A stretch of 9,481 bases of DNA from an uncultured Muribaculaceae bacterium (GTDB lineage Bacteria > Bacteroidota > Bacteroidia > Bacteroidales > Muribaculaceae), in the NCBI GenBank assembly GCA_910579605.1, contig CAJTUG010000011.1, positions 48,094-57,574 on the forward strand, written 5' to 3'. Positions 1-7,700 of this stretch are shown piece by piece; position 1 is the stretch's first letter, and each line of letters begins with the position of its first letter. The notes below the pieces were generated by a model. That model was not told where the DNA came from. It was given only the letters and a program-made list of their open reading frames with translations, and ran no database searches. Position numbers and translations under genes: made by a program.

Positions 1-633
1 CACTCAACAAACTACACAGCCGAGGAAATGAAATATCTTCTCATGGTAGCCGAAGATTTGCGCAACCAGTGCGTATGCCTCGAGGCTTGTTGGGCAGGAA
101 CAGAAAATATTTCTGCCAAAAAACAGGAAATACTTGAAGATGCCGACCTCGACAAAGGCAAAAACCACGGCGATATGATGATAAATGCCGGGAAAGCCGG
201 TTCTATCTACAAGACATACCAAGCAGTGGCCGAAGAAATAATCCAAGGCTGCATAGATATTGCCGACGAAGTAGGAAACACAAAAATAGGCCGTCCCAAC
301 CAAGGTGGTTCTGAAGACGACCGCAATTATATAGAGTCGCCCTACAGCCTAAACTCCATTGTAGATTTCCAAGAAAATATCCGCTCTATCCGCAACTCAT
401 ACCTCGGCAGCAAAGACGGTGATGCCTCTATTTCCGACTACATCAAGACTGTCAATCCCGAACTCGACGTCCAAGTACGCGCTGCAATTGAAAACTCTAT
501 CGAAGCAATAGGCAGAATACCCGAGCCTTTTGCAAAAAACGCAAAATGCGCCGAAGCCACTATGGCCGTAGAAATAACCGGCACAGAACTCCAAGAGGTT
601 CTTGAAAAGGTACATAGCCAATTATCGCGTTGA
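1..633 (+). CDS. Imelysin-family (peptidase M75-like) protein, C-terminal part
   Basis: The frame is open from base 1, so the start lies upstream and the Met at 28 is internal. About 210 C-terminal residues are visible, against roughly 380-400 for a typical imelysin protein. Recognisable family features are a mainly helical, acidic sequence, the stretch 'SPYSLNSIVDFQENIRSI' followed by 'NSYLGS', the segment 'ISDYIKTVNPELDVQVRAAI', and 'IGRIPEPF' near the end. These match the second helical bundle of the Imelysin fold (PF09375, IrpA/EfeO-like). The GxHxxE motif typical of the family sits in the N-terminal half and is outside the window, so neither a metal site nor an export signal can be judged. 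Imelysin proteins are envelope proteins tied to iron uptake; protease activity is doubtful for most. The next gene encodes a DHOR di-heme protein, a known partner of imelysins in other phyla. Confidence is high for the family and low for biochemical role. Confidence 0.88.
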   Translation, partial: HSTNYTAEEMKYLLMVAEDLRNQCVCLEACWAGTENISAKKQEILEDADLDKGKNHGDMMINAGKAGSIYKTYQAVAEEIIQGCIDIADEVGNTKIGRPNQGGSEDDRNYIESPYSLNSIVDFQENIRSIRNSYLGSKDGDASISDYIKTVNPELDVQVRAAIENSIEAIGRIPEPFAKNAKCAEATMAVEITGTELQEVLEKVHSQLSR

Positions 634-653
634 TAAACACCTGAAACAATCAT

Positions 654-690
654 ACCCGTTTGCCTGCCTCTGGCCGTGCAAACGGGTTTT
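654..690 (+). terminator. Hairpin with T tract between imelysin and di-heme genes
   Basis: A perfect 10-bp inverted repeat, ACCCGTTTGC (654-663) and GCAAACGGGT (678-687), encloses a 14-base loop that can form a further 3-bp GCC/GGC stem. It is followed by TTTT (687-690). The shape is that of an intrinsic terminator, although the T run is short. It begins 21 bases after the imelysin stop and ends 14 bases before the start of the di-heme gene, with no clear promoter in between. Partial read-through (an expression step-down or attenuator) or an mRNA stabilising stem is therefore more likely than a full stop. Confidence 0.7.
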
Positions 691-704
691 ACAAAATAAA
701 AAAC

Positions 705-2345
705 ATGAACCACAAACAATTATTTCCATTAATAGGCAGCTTAGTCTTGACATTAGCCTCTACAGCCTGTAGCGACGAAAACGAGATAACCGACGATCCT
801 CAAACCGGGGCATTACCCGAGTGGTACTATGCCGGCGGACAACTGGGCACAGCATATCTTGCCACCTCAAATGCACTGGAGCAACCCACTCCGGCCATAG
901 AAGCAGCCGGCATGATACAAAGTTTCAAAAACGGCGAACAGATTTTTGAAAAACCTTTCATGAGCAATCCCACAGGCACCCGCAGCGGTCTCGGCCCGGC
1001 ATATATCCGCACCTCGTGCATTCACTGCCACCCAGGCTACAGCCACGGAAAACGCGTGGAAGCCGGCACTTTCAATACAAACGAAATAGGAAACGGCTGC
1101 CTTCTGGTAGTCTACAACCCGGAGACCGATGGCTATGTGTCGTGGCTTGCCGGTATGCCCCAGAGCCATGCCGTTGCACCTTTCAAAGCACCTGTAGACG
1201 AATCGCAGATTACAGTAAAATGGCTCACCCAAACCGATGACTGGAACAACACTTTCCCCGACGGAGAGAAATACGAACTCATATATCCGGAAGTATCAAT
1301 GCCGCCATCTGCAATATATGCTGTCCGCCAAGGATTTACCATAGACCATCCTTATGAGGTCAAACTGGAAAGCACAATAGGTATCTACGGCACAGGACTT
1401 CTCGATGCCATCGACGACAACGACCTTCTCGCACAATACCGCCAAGAGGAAACCGACGGTATTTTGCCAAACGGGCTCAATCCGGCCTTTTACGCCAACG
1501 GAAACTGGGTGAGCCAATATTCTAATAGCCTCCAAGGCGACGGAACCAAATATGCCCGTAAATTCACATACGCGCTGTCGAGAGGTCCTCTTCAAGACGC
1601 CGCCGGTGCAAATGCTATCTGGAACATAACCAACGTTACCCGTTCCGACCGCCGTTACCACTATCTCGACGCAGCAGGCACTTGGGCAAAATACTCTGCA
1701 AAAGACCCCGAAGTACAAGCAGGCTTCGACAATTACCTTGCAACCGTAGACCCCCAGAAAGAACATCCTGAATGGTGGGAAGGCAATATAGAGCAACGTA
1801 TATTGGCATATATCAACGCCAAAGATCTCCCCGTAGAAATGACCGACAAAGAATATACCGACCTAATGGTCTGGCATAGAGGACTTGCCGTGCCGGCAGT
1901 ACGCGACATCGACAACCCCGACGTGGCAAAAGGCAAGGAACTCTTCGAAGAAATAGGCTGCGCATATTGCCACCGCCCCTCGTGGAAAACCGGTTCCGAC
2001 CCTATACACGACCCCGCCAAGTTCTTTGCCGGAAACGAACTGCCTTCGTATCCAAACCAGACAATCTGGCCATATACCGACATGGTTCAGCATAAACTCC
2101 ACATGACCAACGATATCCGCACAGGATGGTGCCGAACTACTCCTTTGTGGGGCAGAGGATTGCACCAACGCGTCACCGGATCGGAAGCTGCCGACCGATT
2201 GCACGATTGCCGTGCCAGAAATGTCATAGAAGCCATAATGTGGCACGGAAACGCACAGAGCGACGCCCGATACAGCGTGGAACAATTCCGACAGCTCAGC
2301 AAAGCCGACCGCGATGCAATAGTCACATTTATCGACGCCATATAA
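705..2345 (+). CDS. Di-heme c-type cytochrome lipoprotein, DHOR/DUF1111 family
   Basis: This 546-residue protein belongs to the DHOR family (PF06537, COG3488, 'putative thiol oxidoreductase'), distantly related to MauG and di-heme peroxidases. Two heme-binding motifs are visible: CIHCH at residues 105-109 and CAYCH at 419-423. The C-terminal part has the family pattern 'RTTPLWGRG', then 'LHDCRARN' and 'EAIMWHG'. I recall many relatives having Gly where this protein has the Cys of 'HDC'. The start at 705 is preferred over an upstream in-frame TTG (660) because it gives a clean lipoprotein signal, ending in STAC with the lipid Cys at residue 22, and lies outside the preceding hairpin; A-rich sequence precedes it. 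'SDENE' directly after Cys22 resembles the acidic surface-export signal of Bacteroidetes lipoproteins. The gene lies between an imelysin gene and a cytochrome c synthetase gene that it overlaps. Substrate and reaction are unknown; iron redox chemistry or peroxide handling are possibilities. Heme attachment would occur outside the inner membrane. Confidence 0.9.
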   Translation: MNHKQLFPLIGSLVLTLASTACSDENEITDDPQTGALPEWYYAGGQLGTAYLATSNALEQPTPAIEAAGMIQSFKNGEQIFEKPFMSNPTGTRSGLGPAYIRTSCIHCHPGYSHGKRVEAGTFNTNEIGNGCLLVVYNPETDGYVSWLAGMPQSHAVAPFKAPVDESQITVKWLTQTDDWNNTFPDGEKYELIYPEVSMPPSAIYAVRQGFTIDHPYEVKLESTIGIYGTGLLDAIDDNDLLAQYRQEETDGILPNGLNPAFYANGNWVSQYSNSLQGDGTKYARKFTYALSRGPLQDAAGANAIWNITNVTRSDRRYHYLDAAGTWAKYSAKDPEVQAGFDNYLATVDPQKEHPEWWEGNIEQRILAYINAKDLPVEMTDKEYTDLMVWHRGLAVPAVRDIDNPDVAKGKELFEEIGCAYCHRPSWKTGSDPIHDPAKFFAGNELPSYPNQTIWPYTDMVQHKLHMTNDIRTGWCRTTPLWGRGLHQRVTGSEAADRLHDCRARNVIEAIMWHGNAQSDARYSVEQFRQLSKADRDAIVTFIDAI

Positions 2346-4480
2346 TGCATGCACTCAGAAACATAGCTTTCGGCATACTCGCACTCATCACAATTTGCCT
2401 TGGAGCTGCCACCGTAGTAGAACACTGCGTCGGCAGCCCCGAGGCTTTCCAACTTTTCTACCATTCGCCTTGGATGATATGCCTTTGGACTCTGATGTCT
2501 GCTGCAGCCTTGGCATATCTCGCAAAAAGCCTACGCAAAATCTCATACTCCGCAATGGCTATCCACCTATCTCTTGCCGTAATCCTTGCAGGAGCTGCAA
2601 TAAGTTTCTTCACATCCCTGAGCGGCAAGATAGTTCTTGAAGAGGGGTGTGAAGCTACATCAAATTTCCTGCTCTCCGACGGAACAGAGACATCTTTGCC
2701 ATTTACCCTTGCATTAGATAATTACTCCATCAAATACTATCCGGGTACCTCCACTCCAATGGACTATGAGACTCGCATCATAGTGAATAGCAGAGGCCAA
2801 ACCCGTTCCTTCAACGTATCCATGAACAAAGTAGCAACAGTAGACAACTATCGTTTCTTTCAAACCGCCTTGGGGCAAGGCTACTCCGTACTCTCCGTGC
2901 AGCACGACCCGTGGGGAATAGGAGTAAGCTATGCCGGCTACTGCTTGCTCATACTCTCTTCAATACTCTTCTTTTTTGATCCCAAAACTCGCTTCAGAAG
3001 CCTTTTGCGGAGCATAGCAATGATTTCCCTCATTATCGCCCCGCTCTCGGCCACAGCAGCCGAAAACGAGCCTCGTGTGTTGCAGAAGCCGTTGGCTCGG
3101 GATTTCGGTTCGCTCTACGCATACTGGGGTGGCAGGGTAGTGCCCATGCAGACCATGGCACGGGATTTCTGCATAAAAATCTACGGCAAAAGTTCATATC
3201 GGGGATATACTGCCGAACAAGTACTCACGGGGTGGATTTTCTATTACGACGACTGGAAACGCCAACCCATGATAAAACTAAAAGGCATTGCGGCCCAACG
3301 CGCAACAGAGAGCCACGGTAAATATGCCTCGCTCCAAGACTTTTTCAGAAACGGGAAATACATTTTTTCCGACAGCCTCCGTCAGAATCAAGCAGATATA
3401 CTTGCTGCCGACGAAAAATTCGGAATCATTGCACAGTTATGCACAGGCAATCTACTCAAAATAATCCCCGTAGAAAAAAAAGGGGGAAACATGGAATGGT
3501 ACTCATGGGCCGAACAACTACCGCCAGAAACTAATGTCGGGCAACGTATAGATTACGCCTTGGAAATGGACAGGATGGCCCGAGAGATTGCCCACGGAAA
3601 TTTCCGAGACGCCGACAGCACCATAATACGCATAAAAGCACTGCAGACATCACAAGCCGGGCTTGCCAACCTGCCTTCTCCCGCCCGTATCTCTGCCGAG
3701 AGATTCTACAACCGCATAGCCAACCCGTGGCTCAAGGTCGGAATAGTATTCACCGCGTCCTTGCTCGCCTTCGTGTTTAGGCGCAAGAAAGCTGTAGCTT
3801 CGGTATTTGTAGCAGTAGCTTTGGCAACAGTGCTGCTGTTCCTTATCCTGCAAAGCATTATTTCGGGGCATATCCCAATGAGCAACGGCTCAGAAACCAT
3901 GCAAACCTTGGCATTCCTTTCACTTGCCGCAGCATTGACACTTTCCCGACAGATACCGATGATACAGCTACCGGCCACTATAGTAGCCACTTTAGCTCTC
4001 GTCGTAGCGGCCTTGAGCGATTCAAATCCGACATTATCTCCGCTCATACCGGTACTTGCATCGCCATTGCTCGCAGTCCATGTAGTATTAGTCATGATTT
4101 CCTACTCACTGTTTGCCATAATGATGCTCAACTCGGGAGCTGCACTTTTGCAAAAAAACAAGCAAAAGCAACGAAAAGCAGCCGCTATTTCCACCTCATT
4201 TCTCTATCCGGCAATATTTTGCCTCGGCGCAGGCATATTTATAGGCGCCGTGTGGGCCAACCAGTCATGGGGGCGATATTGGGGTTGGGATCCCAAAGAA
4301 ACATGGGCTTTGATAACATTCTTTGTCTACGCGTTCCCGCTACATTCCTCCTCGTTCAAAGCATTTCGCAGCGCAAAAGTGCTCAACATCTACTATTGCA
4401 TTGCCTTTTTGGCAGTACTTGCCACTTATTTCGGAGTAAACTATCTCCTACGCGGAATGCATTCTTATGCCAACACATGA
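2345..4480 (+). CDS. ccsBA: System II cytochrome c synthetase, fused ResB-CcsA (CcsBA)
   Basis: This 711-residue inner-membrane protein would export heme and ligate it to CxxCH motifs of c-type cytochromes. The ResB-like N-terminal part has membrane segments near 7-27, 43-60 and 70-90 (with His74 in 'AIHLSLAVILAG'), a periplasmic stretch, then segments near 195-212 and 223-240. A large extracytoplasmic region (about 240-460) contains 'GWIFYYDDW' and 'KYASLQDFF', typical of Bacteroidetes fused forms. The CcsA half (about 460-711) is polytopic and holds the tryptophan-rich WWD heme-handling motif 'WGRYWGWDPKETW' at 642-654. His509 ('GHIPMSNG'), His579 and His667 fall near expected heme-ligand positions. 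I chose the ATG at 2345 because it overlaps the previous stop as TAATG and begins directly before the first membrane segment; the open frame upstream is only the shadow of the di-heme gene. Overlap with that gene implies translational coupling and a dedicated maturation role. No disrupted motif is visible. Confidence 0.93.
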   Translation: MHALRNIAFGILALITICLGAATVVEHCVGSPEAFQLFYHSPWMICLWTLMSAAALAYLAKSLRKISYSAMAIHLSLAVILAGAAISFFTSLSGKIVLEEGCEATSNFLLSDGTETSLPFTLALDNYSIKYYPGTSTPMDYETRIIVNSRGQTRSFNVSMNKVATVDNYRFFQTALGQGYSVLSVQHDPWGIGVSYAGYCLLILSSILFFFDPKTRFRSLLRSIAMISLIIAPLSATAAENEPRVLQKPLARDFGSLYAYWGGRVVPMQTMARDFCIKIYGKSSYRGYTAEQVLTGWIFYYDDWKRQPMIKLKGIAAQRATESHGKYASLQDFFRNGKYIFSDSLRQNQADILAADEKFGIIAQLCTGNLLKIIPVEKKGGNMEWYSWAEQLPPETNVGQRIDYALEMDRMAREIAHGNFRDADSTIIRIKALQTSQAGLANLPSPARISAERFYNRIANPWLKVGIVFTASLLAFVFRRKKAVASVFVAVALATVLLFLILQSIISGHIPMSNGSETMQTLAFLSLAAALTLSRQIPMIQLPATIVATLALVVAALSDSNPTLSPLIPVLASPLLAVHVVLVMISYSLFAIMMLNSGAALLQKNKQKQRKAAAISTSFLYPAIFCLGAGIFIGAVWANQSWGRYWGWDPKETWALITFFVYAFPLHSSSFKAFRSAKVLNIYYCIAFLAVLATYFGVNYLLRGMHSYANT

Positions 4481-4511
4481 AATTTTCAATTTAAAATTTT
4501 AATTTTTAATT

Positions 4512-4552
4512 ACAAAAGAATCTCGGGAACTGCATTTCCGAGATTCTTTTGT
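4512..4552. terminator. Strong terminator, likely bidirectional, after CcsBA
   Basis: The arms 4512-4529 and 4535-4552 pair over 18 positions: 15 perfect pairs (ACAAAAGAATCTCGG with CCGAGATTCTTTTGT), then one G-T and two A-T pairs, with the loop CTGCA. The outer stem carries an A run on the left and a T run on the right, so the hairpin can end transcription from either strand. It closes the imelysin/di-heme/CcsBA transcript 31 bases after its last stop codon. Confidence 0.88.
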
Positions 4553-4566
4553 TAAAGTTTCTGAAA

Positions 4567-4584
4567 AATTATTGCTAATTATTG
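4567..4584 (+). repeat. Direct repeat AATTATTG, 10-bp spacing, at promoter -33
   Basis: AATTATTG occurs at 4567-4574 and again at 4577-4584, separated by CT, giving a repeat of exactly 10 bases, close to one helical turn. The second copy contains the TTG of the proposed -33 element. This could be a regulator site or chance in AT-rich DNA. Confidence 0.35.
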
Positions 4585-4612
4585 TAGATTCTAACTTTTT
4601 AACCTACCTTTG
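4581..4612 (+). promoter_or_regulatory. Bacteroidetes-type promoter for the repeat-protein gene
   Basis: TACCTTTG at 4605-4612 matches the Bacteroidetes -7 consensus TAnnTTTG fully. ATTG at 4581-4584 matches three of four bases of the -33 TTTG, with a 20-base spacer in the expected 19-21 range. Transcription should begin near 4619-4622, leaving a leader of about 105 bases before the ATG at 4727. Confidence 0.75.
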
Positions 4613-4726
4613 GCAGATAAAGGATATATAGTATACACTCGCGGACGCTCCTCGGGGCAATAAGCTAACGCACAGAAAACAACATAAATACAAATAAACT
4701 CTATTATTAACCTAAAAATCAGTAAC

Positions 4727-7700
4727 ATGAAATTTACATTACGTAATGTAGCTTTCGCTGCTGCCATTTTGGCTGCAGGGGCTGTCACTGCGCAAGAAGT
4801 TCCTACCGTTACACTGAAATTCAAAACCTCTGAGGGCATTACAGCAAATGTCCGTGCAGGTAATGGTTTCGGAGGCAAGGTTTATCTTAGCGACGACACT
4901 AAGATTGTAACCGTAGACGCCGACGGTGTAAAAGATTTCTACACAGCAGAATATGGCCTCAACAAAGGTTTCGCCATCGACGATGCCGGTAACATCATGG
5001 TAAACAAGTGGGTTAGCTCCGCTTCAAACTGGGGCGATTTCCTTCTTATCAAGGCCGATGGTTCTGAAGCAACCCCTATCCACATCAATCCTCCCACAGA
5101 AAGCGCCGATTGGGGACAACGTTCCGACGTTGTTGGCCGTGCAGCCGGCAATTTCTTGAGTGAAGAAGGCGGTATCTTCTATCTTGCCGCCAGCACTTTC
5201 ACCGTTCCCGTACCCGTTTGGTTGCAGAACGGCGAACAGGTAGATACCGAATATGCTTGCATGGTAGAAGGATTCGCAGCTGCCAACACAACAGCATATG
5301 CACTCCCCCGCTACCTCGACATGGCAGAATACGACGAAGAATCTGCTGCCAACAATTTCTACTACTACACCGGTTCCAAAGTTTGGGATATCGGTTATGT
5401 TAACGAAGACGGCGAAGCCGCTTTCCTCCCCCGTCCTGCAGAAGACCAAATGCCGGCAGAATGGGCACCCAAATCTCAGAACGGTTTCGAAGTATTTGAA
5501 CTCGGCGGACAGACCTACGTTGTTCGCATGAGCGGTACTCTTAACTGGAACTCCAATTTCCTCATCCACGACATGGAAGGCAACGTTATTTTCCACACCG
5601 ACTACCAAGGTGCTGAAAACAACCCTGCTGCTACTCCCGGTTATGGTTGCGGCGTATTCGCTCGCAAAGTCAGCGACTACAAAGTTGAGCTTTACCAAAT
5701 CTTCAAAGGCGCTCTCGACGGTTCTTTCGTAGCTATGTACGAAATCACCATTCCCGAGCCCGTTGTACCCGTAACAGAATTCACAGTTACAGAAGCTTGG
5801 AAATCGCACATCAACACCAACGGCGGCGCAGTACGCGGCGGTAACGGCGTTAACGGCAAAGTATATTACACCAACAACACCGAAATCCACGTGGTTGATG
5901 CCGAAGGCGACAAAGTTCTCTACACTGCAGAATATGGTCTCAACAAAGGTTTCGCTATCGACGATGCCGGCAACATCATGGTAAACAAGTGGGTTAGCTC
6001 CGCTTCAAACTGGGGCGATTTCCTCCTTGTTAAAGCCGACGGCTCTGAAGCAACTCCTATCCACATCAATCCTCCCACAGAAAGCGCCGATTGGGGTAAC
6101 CGCGCAGACCTCGTAGGCCGCGCTGTTGGTGATTTCTTCAGCGAAGAAGGCGGTATCTTCTATCTGACAGCCAACACTTTCACCGTTCCCGTACCCGTAT
6201 GGTTGCAGAACGGCGAACAGGTAGATACCGAATATGCTTGCATGGTAGAAGGATTCGCAGCTGCCAACACAACAGCATATGCACTCCCCCGCTACCTCGA
6301 CATGGCAGAATACGACGAAGAATCTGCTGCCAACAATTTCTACTACTACACCGGTTCCAAAGTTTGGGATATCGGTTATGTTAACGAAGACGGCGAAGTT
6401 GCTTACCTCCCCGAACCGGCAGAAGATCAAATGCCTGCAGGCTGGGCTAAGCAGACTCAGAACGGTTTCGACGTACTCGAACTCGGCGGCAAGACCTATA
6501 TTATCCGCATGAGCGGTCAAGGCACATGGAACGCCAACTTCCTCATCAACGACATGGAAGGCAACGTTGTGTTCCACACAGATTATCCCGAAGATTGGAA
6601 CAACACCGTACCCGGAACAACCGGTAACGGTTGCGGTATCTTCGCTCGCAAGATTTCCGAAACAGAAGCAGAAATCTACCAAGTATTCGTAGCAGGTGGC
6701 GCTGTAGCCAACAACTCTTTCGTTGCAGTCTACAACGTTAAAGTTCCCGGAGAAATCGTGCCTCCCGAACCCGAATACCACTACTACATCACCGGCGACT
6801 TCAACGGATGGGATCCCGCCAACCCGGCAGAATTCACCGTAGAAGAAGGCCTCTACACATTCAACTACACCCAGCACAACGGCGGCAGCTTCAAGCTCTC
6901 TACCTCCAAAGGTACATGGGATGAATTCAACGCAGGCGCATTCTCTGTAGAAGGTGCCAAGTTCACCAACGGCATGGAAGCTCAAATGGTTCCCTGGGGC
7001 GAAAACTCCACTATTGCCGACGGCGAATGGACATTCATGATCAACCCCTACGACAACGTCATCATGGTATGGGGTACTCCCGATCCTTTCAAAGCTCCCG
7101 AACTCTACCTCCGCGGTGAATTCAACCAATGGGGCACAACAGCAATGACAACCAACGGCGAAGTTAACGACGAAGGTTATGTGCTCTATACATGGAGCGG
7201 CGAAGAACTCAACGGCGAATTCAAAGTTGCCAACGACTCTTGGTCTCAGAGCTGGGGTACTGCAACAATCGAAGGTGCAGGTACATTCGAACTCACACCC
7301 AACGGCGAAAACATGAAGGCCATGAACCTCTACAAACCTACTCTCACCTTCAAACTCCCGGCTATTGATCAGCTCAATCCGGTTCTTGAAGTTGCTGTAG
7401 AAGAACCCGAGGTTCCCGCAACCAAAGCAGAATACGCCTACGGTATCAAAGTTGTTGAAAACGGCAATAACTACGACGTTACCTTCAACTCTACCGGCGA
7501 AGCTGTTTCTGCAGCCGTTATCCTCACCGACAAAGCCGACGCTACCAAAGTTGTACGCGTAGAAGGCGCAGCTGTTGTTAAGGGTGAAAACACTATCTCT
7601 GTAAACGCTCTCACCCTCGACGGTGGCGAATACTCTGTAGCTGTTGAAATCGTAAGCAACCCCATCGAAAAGAGCGGCTTGGTTCTCGAAAAGAAATACG

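Larger units (their letters stand above)
4481..4726. other. Non-coding spacer between CcsBA and the repeat protein
   Basis: These 246 bases hold, in order: an AT-only-like stretch with the palindrome TTAAAATTTTAA (4491-4502); a strong terminator hairpin (4512-4552); a 10-bp-spaced direct repeat and a promoter (4567-4612); and a leader of about 105 bases. The last 50 bases of the leader are A/T-rich and look unstructured, as is usual before well-expressed Bacteroidales genes without a Shine-Dalgarno sequence. I see no small coding frame or RNA gene here. Confidence 0.7.

Noticed and set aside
28..30. ATG at 28 as the start of the imelysin gene
   Set aside because: The frame is open to the window edge and the fragment is only the C-terminal half of the family, so this Met is internal.
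660..704. TTG start at 660 for the di-heme gene
   Set aside because: It would lie within the hairpin and add 15 residues ahead of an otherwise clean lipoprotein signal. ATG at 705 is better.
2126..2344. N-terminal extension of CcsBA from 2126
   Set aside because: The extra 73 residues are basic, unlike the family, and overlap the conserved end of the di-heme gene. The TAATG start at 2345 opens directly into the first membrane segment.
4219..4494. A 91-codon plus-strand frame overlapping the end of ccsBA
   Set aside because: It is a frame-shifted shadow of the conserved WWD region with an Arg/Ser-rich translation and no own start context.
4491..4502. TTAAAATTTTAA palindrome after ccsBA
   Set aside because: A 12-base palindrome of only A and T in an AT-rich spacer is expected by chance, and nothing ties it to a regulator.
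5218..6384. Two identical 61-codon plus-strand frames at 5218-5403 and 6199-6384
   Set aside because: They are out-of-frame readings of the identical 199-bp core of the two repeats. They show the DNA identity but are not genes.
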